A stretch of DNA of 64,000 bases from Gynurincola endophyticus. Lineage in GTDB: Bacteria; Bacteroidota; Bacteroidia; Chitinophagales; Chitinophagaceae. The notes under the pieces are model-generated. The model had not been told where the DNA came from, did no database searches, and saw only the letters and a program-made list of their open reading frames with translations. Below are positions 8,205 through 17,555 of the stretch, one piece after another. A program made the position numbers and the translations under genes. Position 1 is the first letter of the stretch. Each line of letters begins with the position of its first letter. The stretch covers positions 1-64,000 of the forward strand of contig NZ_RCWL01000001.1 in assembly GCF_003991195.1 (NCBI RefSeq). Reading direction: 5' to 3'.

Positions 8205-9167
8205 ATGACAAACGAAACCAGTTCAATGTTTAAGTCAATCAATTTCCTCCACCCCACCCTTATTTCAGTCAACGGTATAGAGCTGGAAGTTTTTGAGGCC
8301 GGCAAACAACATAGCGGTAACCCTATTGTACTCTGCCACGGCTTTCCGGAACATGCTTTTTCATGGCGTCATCAGGTGCCGGCACTTGTTGCAGCTGGCT
8401 ATCATGTCATCATCCCCAACCAGAGAGGTTATGGCAACTCATACAAACCGGCAGAAGTAACGGAATACGATATTGAACACCTGACAGGCGACCTGGTTGC
8501 ATTACTGGATTACTATGGGTATCAGGATGCTACTTTTGTTGGGCATGATTGGGGGGCGAATGTTGTTTGGAATCTGGCATTGTTACATCCTCAAAGGGTC
8601 AATAAAATAATAAACCTTGCCTTGCCTTATCAAGAGCGTGGAGAAAAACCATGGATTGAGTTCATGGAAGCCATATTTGGCGGGGACTTCTATTTTGTTC
8701 ATTTCAACCGTCAACCGGGCGTAGCGGATGCCATAATGAATGAAAATGCATCCCGGTTTCTTCGTAATATATTCCGCAAAAACCTGCTTCCTGCACCACC
8801 GGAGCGGGGAATGCTTATGATAAATCTTGCACAAGCAGAAAACTCACCCGGCGAACCTATTATGGAAGACAGCGAATTGTCTGTATTTATATCTGCCTTC
8901 GAATCATCCGGTTTTACAGGAGCGATAAACTGGTACAGAAACCTGGATAGAAACTGGCACTTAATGGCGAACATAACTCCAATCATTCCTCAACCAACAC
9001 TGATGATCTATGGTGAACGCGACACGATTCCAAAATCTGAAACCCTAAAAAATTATGTTACTGATTTGGATATTATTAGTCTTGATTGCGGTCACTGGAT
9101 TCAACAGGAAAAGCCGGAAGAAACTACCCAATGCATTTTGAAATGGTTAGAAGATCGGAATGCCTAG
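8205..9167 (+). CDS. Alpha/beta hydrolase, epoxide-hydrolase-like
   Basis: A 320-residue cytoplasmic alpha/beta hydrolase. The oxyanion motif HGFPE (45-49), the nucleophile elbow GHDWG with Asp115, and the C-terminal DCGHW with His297 match soluble epoxide hydrolases and haloalkane dehalogenases, where Asp and not Ser is the nucleophile. The cap region (about 140-240) contains the aromatic residues expected to hold the substrate. The HGFP rather than HGNP oxyanion motif and the GHDWG context favour epoxide hydrolase. It is a single gene with no operon partners, and 8 kb from the enediyne cassette, so a link to that pathway is not supported. Start at 8205; an in-frame ATG at 8226 is an alternative. 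Confidence 0.85.
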   Translation: MTNETSSMFKSINFLHPTLISVNGIELEVFEAGKQHSGNPIVLCHGFPEHAFSWRHQVPALVAAGYHVIIPNQRGYGNSYKPAEVTEYDIEHLTGDLVALLDYYGYQDATFVGHDWGANVVWNLALLHPQRVNKIINLALPYQERGEKPWIEFMEAIFGGDFYFVHFNRQPGVADAIMNENASRFLRNIFRKNLLPAPPERGMLMINLAQAENSPGEPIMEDSELSVFISAFESSGFTGAINWYRNLDRNWHLMANITPIIPQPTLMIYGERDTIPKSETLKNYVTDLDIISLDCGHWIQQEKPEETTQCILKWLEDRNA

Positions 9168-9596
9168 CAGTCAGCTGGAAATATATTATCCTCAAAGTTA
9201 AACGGGTTGGAGGCAATGGTTGAAAAAACATCAGTCTTAACAATCTGTCTGGCTTGTTTTATCAATCCAAAAAATCTAATATTCTATAGTAAACTCATTT
9301 GGTAATCTTCAAAAAAAAACGTATATTATAGCAGGAGGAGTCCTCCTGAATACCGGTGTTTTGAACATCTTTCAGATACCGGAAGGTATTGTTTTCCCTA
9401 AAGTAATTGTTTGTTTTACAGATATATGAATAATCACGGTTCTGTATATATTATTTTTTCTCTTTTCGTAATTTTTCCTATCATTATGCGACTAATTTTA
9501 TAGAATAATACGTTAATGAAAAGCAATCGCGGGATGCCTGTAAGATTTGCTTTGAAACAGTTATTATGATGAGTAATCACCTTAACACCCAACTAT
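9168..9596. other. Intergenic spacer without a recognisable gene
   Basis: 429 AT-rich bases before the NfeD/flotillin pair. No frame, RNA or strong hairpin was seen. The promoter of the pair must lie here. Confidence 0.5.
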
Positions 9597-10163
9597 ATGG
9601 AATTTTTATCTAACCTCGACCCCTTGTTAAAGTCGTTCTGGTATGTAGCCATTCCAACGAGTTTGATATTTATCATTCAAACGATCATGACTTTTATCGG
9701 AACAGATGCTACTGACGGAATAGAGGCCGATTTCGAAGGAGACCTGGACGGTGCCCAGGCGCCTTTCCAACTATTCTCTTTACGAAACCTGATCAACTTT
9801 TTGCTGGGTTTCAGCTGGACGGGTATTTCGCTCTTCAATACCGTCGCTAACAAAACACAGCTGATTATTTTATCGGTTGCAGTCGGGGCCGGGTTCGTGT
9901 ATTTGTTTTTTGTCATCATCCGCGAACTGCAAAAGCTCGCTGAAGACAATTCAGTTAAAATAGAAAATGCCCTCGGTAAAACAGCAGAAGTATATCTGAC
10001 CATTCCCGAGCATAAATCAGGAATCGGTAAAGTATTGATCAGTATAAACGGGTCGGTGCGTGAGTTGGAAGCCATGACTGAAAATGGCCGGCTGCCATCA
10101 AACACTCCGGTAAAAGTTGTCAAAATAGAAAACAATAATATCTTAATCGTAGAAAGATTCTAA
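9597..10163 (+). CDS. NfeD-like membrane protein with OB-fold domain
   Basis: A 188-residue membrane protein. Three hydrophobic segments (about residues 15-34, 60-85 and 92-112) precede a soluble OB-fold domain from about 125 (KTAEVYLTIPEHKSGIGKVLISING..), as in short NfeD/YuaF proteins. These proteins pair with flotillins and help organise membrane domains. The flotillin gene begins two bases after this stop, which confirms the pairing. Confidence 0.8.
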   Translation: MEFLSNLDPLLKSFWYVAIPTSLIFIIQTIMTFIGTDATDGIEADFEGDLDGAQAPFQLFSLRNLINFLLGFSWTGISLFNTVANKTQLIILSVAVGAGFVYLFFVIIRELQKLAEDNSVKIENALGKTAEVYLTIPEHKSGIGKVLISINGSVRELEAMTENGRLPSNTPVKVVKIENNNILIVERF

Positions 10164-10165
10164 AC

Positions 10166-11674
10166 ATGCTAGACATTCCACCAATTGCAATTATCGTAGT
10201 TGCCGCAGTGTTGATTTTCGTAACCATCACTGCATTAGTATCGAGGTATAAACGTTGTCCGTCAGACAAAATCTTAGTTATTTATGGTAAAACCGGAGGT
10301 GCTTCTGCCAAATGTATACATGGCGGTGGTGCATTTATCTGGCCGGTAATTCAGGATTTTGCGTTTTTAGATTTAAAACCTTTGTCTATTGAAGCGAACC
10401 TCACCAATGCGTTGAGCCGTCAGAATATACGTGTAGACGTTCCTTGTAGATTTACCATTGCTATTTCAACAGATGCGGGAAGTATGAATACTGCTGCAGA
10501 AAGATTGTTAGGATTAAGCTCTGGTCAGATTCAGGAATTGGCAAAAGATATTTTATTCGGTCAGTTACGTCTGGTAATTGCAACCATGACCATTGAAGAA
10601 ATTAACTCTGACCGGGATAAATTTTTAGATAACATTTCTAAAAACGTAGACAGTGAGTTGAAAAAAATCGGTTTGAAACTGATCAACGTAAACGTTACGG
10701 ATATTAAAGATGAATCAGGTTACATAGAGGCATTAGGTAAAGAAGCTGCTGCAAAAGCGATCAACGAAGCGAAAATCAGTGTTGCAGAGCAGGAGAAAAT
10801 CGGGGAAACCGGTAAAGCAATTGCAGACAGAGAAAAAGATACACAAATCGCAGAAACACACAGAGACAGAGATGTAAAAATTGCGATTACTCAAAAAGAT
10901 AAAGAAATCAGCATTGCATCAGCTACTAAAGATGAAGCGATCGGTAAGGCTGAAGCGGAGAGAGATACGAGAATTAAAACATCTGAGGCGAATGCGATAG
11001 CTATCAAAGGAGAAAACGAAGCCAAAATTGCCATTGCCAATTCAGAAGCATTAAGAAGGGAAAAAGAAGCGGAATCATTACGCGTAGCGATGTCGGCCGA
11101 AAAAGTACAGCAGGCGAAAGCATTGGAAGAAGCCTACGTGGCTGAGCAAAGAGCTGAGTTAGCACGTTCTGAAAGAGAACGCTCCACTCAGATTGCAAAC
11201 ATCGTAGTACCGGCTGAAATTGCAAAACAAAGAGCCATCATTGAAGCACAGGCTGATGCGGAAAGAATCAGGGAAAATGCGAAAGGTGAGGCAGATGCGA
11301 TTTATGCAAAAATGGAAGCGGAAGCAAAAGGTTTGTTTGAGATCTTAACCAAACAGGCAGAAGGTTATAAAGAAGTAGTAGCTGCTGCCGGTGGAGATCC
11401 GACCAAAGCATTCCAGTTATTATTAATTGAAAAACTTCCTGAGTTGGTAAAAACACAGGTAGAAGCCGTTAAGAATATCAAAATCGATAAGATTACGGTT
11501 TGGGATTCGGGTAATAATGAAAACGGTAATGGCTCTACCGCAAACTTTGTTTCCGGTATGATGAAAACCGTTCCGCCATTGAACGACCTGTTTAATATGG
11601 CCGGATTGAATTTGCCAACTTACCTGAAAGGTGAAGATAAAGGGGAGGATACTTCGGCGCAAGATAAAAACTAA
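10166..11674 (+). CDS. Flotillin (YqiK-type SPFH protein)
   Basis: A 502-residue membrane-anchored scaffold protein. An N-terminal hydrophobic segment (residues 4-25) is followed by the SPFH/Band 7 domain (about 30-200) and a long Glu-Ala-rich coiled coil (about 205-395) with many AEA/KAEAER repeats. The C-terminal part has the conserved LLLIEKLPELV flotillin segment. It would oligomerise in the inner membrane with the adjacent NfeD-like protein and form lipid-raft-like domains. The gene pair is a standard two-gene operon closed by a terminator. Confidence 0.92.
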   Translation: MLDIPPIAIIVVAAVLIFVTITALVSRYKRCPSDKILVIYGKTGGASAKCIHGGGAFIWPVIQDFAFLDLKPLSIEANLTNALSRQNIRVDVPCRFTIAISTDAGSMNTAAERLLGLSSGQIQELAKDILFGQLRLVIATMTIEEINSDRDKFLDNISKNVDSELKKIGLKLINVNVTDIKDESGYIEALGKEAAAKAINEAKISVAEQEKIGETGKAIADREKDTQIAETHRDRDVKIAITQKDKEISIASATKDEAIGKAEAERDTRIKTSEANAIAIKGENEAKIAIANSEALRREKEAESLRVAMSAEKVQQAKALEEAYVAEQRAELARSERERSTQIANIVVPAEIAKQRAIIEAQADAERIRENAKGEADAIYAKMEAEAKGLFEILTKQAEGYKEVVAAAGGDPTKAFQLLLIEKLPELVKTQVEAVKNIKIDKITVWDSGNNENGNGSTANFVSGMMKTVPPLNDLFNMAGLNLPTYLKGEDKGEDTSAQDKN

Positions 11675-11698
11675 TTTATTAGCATAACCAGCTAAAGT

Positions 11699-11747
11699 AA
11701 AAGGAACCTGATCTCGATTCAAAGAGATTAAGTTCCTTTTATTTTTT
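11699..11747 (+). terminator. Terminator of the NfeD/flotillin operon
   Basis: A long stem (AAAAGGAAC...GTTCCTTTT, with an inner ATCTC/GAGAT stem) is followed by ATTTTTTA. It lies 25 bases after the flotillin stop. Confidence 0.8.
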
Positions 11748-11947
11748 ATGTAAACATTTTAATTCTGATTTTATATATAAAAAAATACTCTATTGATGAT
11801 TTAATTATTTTGCTGTATCATGATGTAAGGTTTATACTTATTAAAAAAAATAAGTTTCTATTTATCAGCGATTGTTGGTAAAAATTATATTCATTGTAAT
11901 GTTGCAAATGGAAAATAGAACCCTGATACAATAAATTCTTAATAAAC

Positions 11948-14900
11948 ATGACCTTTTTACGCAGGCTCTTAACTATCCTCATCTTATTATTAATTAGCTT
12001 TTTGTCTTATTCTCAGCATCTTCAGCCGGTAGTCTCTATCCCTAGTGCCAATGCAGTGGCTCTAGGTAAATATGGGGATCTTCCTGTTTCATTGCATCGT
12101 GGTGAAGTGGATGTTAGTATTCCGATCTATAATTTAAACTTCGGACAAATGTCTGTGCCCATTTCTTTACAGTATAGCAGTGGAGGAGTTAGGCCGGATG
12201 TGTATCCAGGCTGGACGGGAACTAACTGGTCTCTACATGCAGGAGGCATGATTACCAGGGAGGTTCGTGGTTTTCCAGATGAGATGCAATTTCACCGATC
12301 TTATATTTTTTCCAGAGATACTAACAACGTTTATGTAAAAGAAGTGAAACATGGATTAATGACGAATGCTGTATTATTTAAAAATAACTGGTATGATTTC
12401 TCTAATGTTGATTCTGTTGCCAGAACAGGAATCACTAATGATGATGCGGATATTCAAACGGATGGGGAACCGGATATTTTCAGGTTTAATTTTAATGGTT
12501 ATTCCGGAACTTTTTCTTTCGACCATAATAAGTTTTTTGTATCAGTAGGCAATCCTGACCTGAAAATACAATTCCTTTCAGATTCCTTCTATTATAAAAC
12601 TTATGTAGCAGATCCTAACAACGGAAGTCATTATACTGTATTTACGAGAGATTGGGATCGTCCTTATGCTACCAATGAAACCGGAAAGCAGAGAGTGGCA
12701 GAGTTGAAGTTTTATGGATTTCGGATAATAACTCCTGATGGTAATGCTTATGACTTTGGTGTGAGAAATCCGTTCACTGAATCGGTTTTTTATGAATCAA
12801 GTGTTGATTTTTTTGCCCAGCTTTGGGATAATGAACAAATCGATACCTGGTATTTACAGAGTATTACTTCACCCACCGGCCAGAAAATAAACTTTACTTA
12901 TGAGTCTGATAGTCCGACGGCATATTTTGTGAGAAATATTTCATATGACAAAAGCTCAGCATCTTCAAGTGGAAGGGGAATTTTTCGTTGGCTTCTTTTC
13001 ACCAATTCTACTACAATTGATCAAAAGAATTTAATTTCTGGAAAAATTATTAACAACGTTTATTTAAAGTCTATTGAATCGGAAAATGAAAAAATAGAGT
13101 TTCACAGAAGTGCTTCCAAACAACTTTTTTATAATATTGATGCTATTCATGACGCATTGTTTGTGTATTCAACTTATTATAATAAAGATATTCATAATTA
13201 TATTTCGCCCAGGATTAGATATTTACCCGGCAACAGTGCGCTGTCTCGTCCATTTGCATACATTCTGAGAAATGAGGATTACATTTTTGTAGATAAACCA
13301 GTGCTTGAAATGGTAAATTATGGAGCATTTAATCATAAAAAATTAGATAGTATTAATGTTTATGATAAAAGAACAAATGGTAGAATTAGTAGAACGCATT
13401 TTACTTATTCCAGCGATTCAACAAAACGCCTAACGTTGTATTCAGTACAGAGGAAATCGAAAGACTTTCGTTATGCGTCAGAAGATTACCGCTTTGAATA
13501 CGATAGTACATTATTACCTGATTATTTATCTATGTCAACGGATCATTGGGGTTATTCAAATGGTAAGAATATAGCATTAGTTAATTATAATTTTACAGAA
13601 TTTTCAACATATGGAGGCTTAAAGGCGCCTGATTTTAATTATGCTAAAGCAGGGTCCCTCACCAAAGTATATTGGCCAACCGGAGGTTCTACGAAATTTA
13701 CCTATGAGCCTCATTCTTATGAACAGCTAGTGGTAAGAAGTGAAGCAGATGGAGCGTTCAGTTTACAATCGAAAACCGGAACAGTAGGAGGGCTTAGGAT
13801 TAAGCAGATTGATGATATATCTGATAATGGTTCAGTACTTACACGGAAGTACGAGTATTCGGGAGGAATATGCAGTGGGTTGCCAAAGTATTTTTGGTTG
13901 GCTTATGTTTCAAAGCTGTCAACGGGTACCAACTATACGTCCGAAAGATTCTCCAGTCAATCATATATTCCATTGTCAACAAATGCGCTTTCTTCTCCTA
14001 TCGGATATACATATGTAACAGAAAAGGTTGAAAATAGAGGTATTACAAAATACAAGTATACTAATTATGATATTTTAGATGAGAATGTTATACTTACAAT
14101 AGATCCTACAAAATCAATTTTTTCTCCTTTCTCTTCAAAACATAGTAACAGAGGACTTTTGTTGGAAAAGAGGATATTTGAAAATTTTTCAGAGGATTCA
14201 TTGCAGTTGATTCAGCATGATACATATGAATATAATATAAATGATCCGGCTTTGCAAGGACATTATTTAAGAGCAATCTATTCAAATCCTGTAAATATTT
14301 TAGGAGGAGTAACTCTTTCGGCAGCTGCCTATAAGATTTATAAGTACCCTGTTTTGAAAACTAATTCAACCACGAGATATTACACTAATGGAGATAGCTT
14401 GCCGGCGATGATAACTTCTATCGATTTTAAATATTCTGAAAATTACGCTCATTTAAGTCCTAAAAAGACTATAAGAGTTAATTCCAGAGGTGATACTTTA
14501 ACGGAAAGTTTTACCTATCCATACGATAGCAATTCAGATATTTTTCGGGCCATGACTGATAGTTTTAATATAATTAACCCTGTGATACAGCAAGTAGATA
14601 GTGTTGGTAATAAAATGGTAAAAAGAGTATCGAATGGTTATGGAAGGTTTGCTAATAGAATTTTTCCAAGTTTTTCGGTAATAGAGAATGGGGTAAGCTT
14701 TCAGGCAGAGCGATATGAATTCTACAATTATGACTCTTATGGTAATATATTATCAAGAGCTAAACTTTATGATTTGAAGGAAGGCTATGTGTGGGGATAC
14801 AACGGTCAGTATCCTATATTGAAAGCTTTGAACACAGAACCTTTTGAAATCTGGTTCATGGGGTTAGATGAAAATGGTAAAGTTGTAAAGAAAGATGGTG

Positions 14901-15988
14901 GTTCAAACCCACCCTGGAGTATAGTTATTGATTCAACAGCCCCAAAGTATCCATATACTTTTAGTTCTACTAATGCTTCTATGTTAACCGGAATGTCACT
15001 TGATACTTCAAAAACTTACTTATTTACTTATTGGGCAAAGGGGTCTGTTAGTTTATTACCAATTTATAACATTACTATTCTAGACCAAAAAACTCAGGCG
15101 AGAGGAAGCTGGGTACATCATGAATTAAAATTTAAATCGAGTAGCCGTAGTTTAAGTATAGTGATACCGGCGTCGACCTTTGCAAAAGAGTTTTTGATCA
15201 TACCTGAGGATGCTATAGCTTCTGTTTACACTTATGTTCCTGGTGTCGGAATGTCATCGGAAACTGATCCTTCAGGAAAAACAACTTTTTATGAGTACGA
15301 TAATATGAATCGACTTAGTATTGTAAGAGATAATGACAGGAATATTTTAAAGCAGTTTTGTTATAATATTAAAGGTGAAATAGAAGATTGCCTAAGCTCA
15401 ATATATTACTATAATACTGAGCTTACAAAAAGTTTTATTAGAAATAACTGCATCTCTCCGGCTGTGCCTGACACATTAAATTATACACTTCCGGCAGGAT
15501 TTATTGTTTCGACCAACAACCAGGAAGATGTTGATTTGAGAGCAAATGCTTATATTGATTCAGTCGGACAACAATTTGTCAATGATAATGGCAAGTGTGT
15601 TTATTATAATCTGGAAATGACTAAATTGTTTACAAAACAGTGTATGCCCGGTTTCCAGGGAACAACGCATGAATATACTATATATGCAGGAGAGTTTTCT
15701 TCACTTATAAGCTTTGAACATGTCACTTTTCTGGCACAAACAGCACTCGATTCCAGAGGTCAATCAAATGCAACACATGTTGGTTTATGTACGCGAAGTT
15801 GTGATTCCTGTTCAGGAGAAGATGTAAAGTGTGTAAATAATGCGTGTGAGGCAGGGCTATTTATTGTTGTAGATTGTGTATATGATCCGGGTCGGGCAGT
15901 ATATTACTGGACTTATTATTACAGGTTTAGTGATAACTCAGTGTCACCGACTGTTACGATTGAACAAACAGAACCTTGTTGGTTTTAA
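11948..15988 (+). CDS. Large secreted RHS/YD-repeat-related protein with DUF5977-like repeats
   Basis: A 1346-residue exported protein with signal peptide (MTFLRRLLTILILLLISFLSYSQ). Most of the chain is a beta-rich shell-like region of the kind that precedes RHS repeats in Bacteroidota (PISLQYSSGGVRPD near residue 75; a WPTGGSTKFTYEPH segment near 575). One clear YD repeat is present late (FYEYDNMNRLSIVRD, about 1115-1130). After it come two DUF5977-like repeats (a C..G..Y.LPAG pattern, then C.PGFQGTTHEYTIYAGEF) and a Cys-rich tail (GLCTRSCDSCSG...CEAGLF). There is no hypervariable toxin domain and no immunity gene, so a polymorphic-toxin role is not supported; cell-surface adhesion or shell formation is more likely. 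The gene is more AT-rich than its neighbours by eye. Confidence 0.7.
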   Translation: MTFLRRLLTILILLLISFLSYSQHLQPVVSIPSANAVALGKYGDLPVSLHRGEVDVSIPIYNLNFGQMSVPISLQYSSGGVRPDVYPGWTGTNWSLHAGGMITREVRGFPDEMQFHRSYIFSRDTNNVYVKEVKHGLMTNAVLFKNNWYDFSNVDSVARTGITNDDADIQTDGEPDIFRFNFNGYSGTFSFDHNKFFVSVGNPDLKIQFLSDSFYYKTYVADPNNGSHYTVFTRDWDRPYATNETGKQRVAELKFYGFRIITPDGNAYDFGVRNPFTESVFYESSVDFFAQLWDNEQIDTWYLQSITSPTGQKINFTYESDSPTAYFVRNISYDKSSASSSGRGIFRWLLFTNSTTIDQKNLISGKIINNVYLKSIESENEKIEFHRSASKQLFYNIDAIHDALFVYSTYYNKDIHNYISPRIRYLPGNSALSRPFAYILRNEDYIFVDKPVLEMVNYGAFNHKKLDSINVYDKRTNGRISRTHFTYSSDSTKRLTLYSVQRKSKDFRYASEDYRFEYDSTLLPDYLSMSTDHWGYSNGKNIALVNYNFTEFSTYGGLKAPDFNYAKAGSLTKVYWPTGGSTKFTYEPHSYEQLVVRSEADGAFSLQSKTGTVGGLRIKQIDDISDNGSVLTRKYEYSGGICSGLPKYFWLAYVSKLSTGTNYTSERFSSQSYIPLSTNALSSPIGYTYVTEKVENRGITKYKYTNYDILDENVILTIDPTKSIFSPFSSKHSNRGLLLEKRIFENFSEDSLQLIQHDTYEYNINDPALQGHYLRAIYSNPVNILGGVTLSAAAYKIYKYPVLKTNSTTRYYTNGDSLPAMITSIDFKYSENYAHLSPKKTIRVNSRGDTLTESFTYPYDSNSDIFRAMTDSFNIINPVIQQVDSVGNKMVKRVSNGYGRFANRIFPSFSVIENGVSFQAERYEFYNYDSYGNILSRAKLYDLKEGYVWGYNGQYPILKALNTEPFEIWFMGLDENGKVVKKDGGSNPPWSIVIDSTAPKYPYTFSSTNASMLTGMSLDTSKTYLFTYWAKGSVSLLPIYNITILDQKTQARGSWVHHELKFKSSSRSLSIVIPASTFAKEFLIIPEDAIASVYTYVPGVGMSSETDPSGKTTFYEYDNMNRLSIVRDNDRNILKQFCYNIKGEIEDCLSSIYYYNTELTKSFIRNNCISPAVPDTLNYTLPAGFIVSTNNQEDVDLRANAYIDSVGQQFVNDNGKCVYYNLEMTKLFTKQCMPGFQGTTHEYTIYAGEFSSLISFEHVTFLAQTALDSRGQSNATHVGLCTRSCDSCSGEDVKCVNNACEAGLFIVVDCVYDPGRAVYYWTYYYRFSDNSVSPTVTIEQTEPCWF

Positions 15989-16002
15989 AAAAGAATAAAA
16001 AA

Positions 16003-16359
16003 ATGAAAAATTTATTATTACTGCTTTGCTTGCTATTAATCAACAATTTAATATTTGCTCAAAACGCAAATAGTGCAAAAAATGCTTATGACAGAACTAA
16101 ATGGATTGTGGATTCATTATCGTTGAGTAAAAAAATGGAGCAAAAGGTTTATAATATGCATCTTTCAATTGAGCATAAAATAGAAAAGCTATGGACTTCC
16201 TATTCTAATCAGGATTCTATTAAAATTCATATAAGAAAGATAGAATCTCTGATAGATGGAGAGTTATATAAAATTCTTGGAAAACCCCTTTACGATGAGT
16301 ACAAACAAAAACAATTAAACAGGCTAAGGTCTTTAGCTGCTAAGCCAAGGGAATCGTAG
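16003..16359 (+). CDS. Small secreted Spy/CpxP-like helical protein
   Basis: A 118-residue protein with signal peptide (MKNLLLLLCLLLINNLIFAQ) and a charged helical mature part (SKKMEQKVYNMHLSIEHKIEKLW...IESLIDGELYKILGKPLYDEYKQKQ) similar in layout to periplasmic Spy/CpxP-like proteins of Bacteroidota. ATG at 16003 was chosen over an upstream TTG because it gives a clean signal peptide. It starts 14 bases after the large RHS-related gene, so both are one transcript and the small protein may act with the large one. Confidence 0.65.
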   Translation: MKNLLLLLCLLLINNLIFAQNANSAKNAYDRTKWIVDSLSLSKKMEQKVYNMHLSIEHKIEKLWTSYSNQDSIKIHIRKIESLIDGELYKILGKPLYDEYKQKQLNRLRSLAAKPRES

Positions 16360-16415
16360 CATAAAAGATAATAACTTAAACTACAGGTCAATGATAGTTT
16401 TTATAATAAACATTT

Positions 16416-16448
16416 ACACCCTCCAAAAAAATATTTTTTGGAGGGTGT
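16416..16448 (+). terminator. Terminator of the RHS-related operon
   Basis: ACACCCTCCAAAAAA pairs perfectly with TTTTTTGGAGGGTGT around a tiny loop and runs into TCTTTTAT. It separates this operon from the convergent lipoprotein gene. Confidence 0.8.
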
Positions 16449-16462
16449 TCTTTTATACTTAA

Positions 16463-16930
16463 TTACTCCACATTATTATAATAGGTATAATCTTTCGTTA
16501 TTTTTCCGTTCTCAAATTCAAAAATAGTACAGATCGGAAGTTCTAACTGCATGCCTCCTTCTCCGTTTCCAACAGATACAAACTCTACAACAACAACATT
16601 TTGTTTAGAAGGATAGATACTCTTTACTTCATCTTTCAGGTCAGGAAACATATGTGTCAGCTCGCTGTATTTTTTTACAAACTCTTCTTTCGATAATCTA
16701 TGATGGCCAGGCCCCATAGCCGGATCTTTAAATGCTGCATTGGAAGAATACATGTCATATAACTTTTCCCAGTCATGTTGATTGAAAAGATCAAAGTATT
16801 GCTGAACCAATTGCTGATTCGGAGACGCCGCATCGCCAATAACATTATTGGCCTCAGCAGCATTGTCATTACAGGCGGTTGCAACTGATAAACAGATTAA
16901 TGATAAGAATATCAGATTTCTTAAACGCAT
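16463..16930 (-). CDS. SnoaL-like (NTF2-fold) lipoprotein
   Basis: A 155-residue protein whose signal peptide ends in a lipobox (SVATAC at residues 15-20), so it is probably lipid-anchored. The mature domain has the SnoaL/NTF2 pattern: VQQYFDLFNQHDWEKLYDMYSSNAAFKDPA, an FPDLKDEVKSIY strand and a C-terminal TIFEFENGKITKDYTYY. The family includes polyketide cyclases, isomerases and proteins of unknown role. It is transcribed away from the enediyne operon, and its promoter region abuts the operon's, so a functional tie is possible but not shown. Confidence 0.75.
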   Translation of the reverse strand: MRLRNLIFLSLICLSVATACNDNAAEANNVIGDAASPNQQLVQQYFDLFNQHDWEKLYDMYSSNAAFKDPAMGPGHHRLSKEEFVKKYSELTHMFPDLKDEVKSIYPSKQNVVVVEFVSVGNGEGGMQLELPICTIFEFENGKITKDYTYYNNVE

Positions 16931-17358
16931 AATTGATAATTACTTTAATGAAGAATATGTCCTTTGATAAAAAGTGTATACATATATATAATATGTAACA
17001 ACGAAAAGTTTCCTTTCCTTGTATAGGACAATTGAGACCTTGAATAAGGGACAAAAACAGACTTTTTTTTAAAAAATATTTTTTCTTCAATTACTGGTTG
17101 CTTAACTGCAGAGCAAATTCACGAATTATCTTAATATTATTCTGTTTGTATGTTTTATTCGTTGATATATGTTCAAATCAGTTAATAAGAAACTTGCTGA
17201 TTATTAATTTAGTACAGTATTGGTTTTTGTTATCGATTGTTTCTTGCAATATTTTTTCAGATTTCTTTTGTTTCTTTTTTTATTAATCTCTAATATTTGT
17301 TGTGTCTTTCACTTGTATATGGTTGTTATAGTTATACATTAATACTAAATATTTTTAT
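16931..17358. other. Divergent regulatory region between the lipoprotein and the enediyne operon
   Basis: 428 very AT-rich bases. They contain the candidate promoter at 17266-17299 for the plus-strand operon. Hydrophobic-looking short frames here (for example 17098-17286) are a by-product of T-rich DNA. Confidence 0.5.
17266..17299 (+). promoter_or_regulatory. Candidate promoter of the enediyne operon
   Basis: TTTTG (17266-17270) and TAATATTTG (17291-17299) are separated by 20 bases, close to the Bacteroidota -33/-7 arrangement. The -7 has one extra base compared with TAnnTTTG. It would give a leader of about 55 bases before the tatA ATG. Confidence 0.35.
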
Positions 17359-17538
17359 ATGATATTTCTAGTAACACTTCTGTTTGCTGTAGGGCCTAAA
17401 GAGCTCATCCTTATCGTTATAGCTATCCTTATACTTTTCGGAGGAAAAAAAATTCCTGAGTTAATGCGGGGTATTGGAAGAGGAATCAGTGAGTATAAAC
17501 ACGAAAGGAATAAACAAAGAAAAGATACAGATGATTGA
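17359..17538 (+). CDS. tatA: TatA-like twin-arginine translocase subunit (59 residues)
   Basis: A complete small gene. The product starts MIFLVTLLFAVGPKELILIV and shows the full TatA/B/E layout: GPKEL at the start of the membrane helix, helix to about residue 28, the LFGGKKIPEL hinge (27-35), then a short amphipathic helix (MRGIGRGISEYKHE) and a charged tail. TatA forms the protein-conducting part of the Tat system, which exports folded proteins carrying an RR leader. It is the first gene of the operon, 17 bases before unbL, and no tatC is in the window. A protein with an RR leader is encoded further along the same operon (28959), which makes a dedicated export role plausible. Confidence 0.88.
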   Translation: MIFLVTLLFAVGPKELILIVIAILILFGGKKIPELMRGIGRGISEYKHERNKQRKDTDD

Positions 17539-17555
17539 TTATAATATAATATACT

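Noticed and set aside
8205-9167. The epoxide-hydrolase-like gene as part of the enediyne pathway
   Set aside because: Epoxide hydrolases occur in some enediyne clusters, but this gene is more than 8 kb away, separated by unrelated operons and terminators.
17098-17286. A 62-codon hydrophobic frame before tatA
   Set aside because: T-rich intergenic DNA gives Phe/Leu/Ile-rich frames by chance. There is no ribosome-binding site, and it covers the promoter region of the operon.
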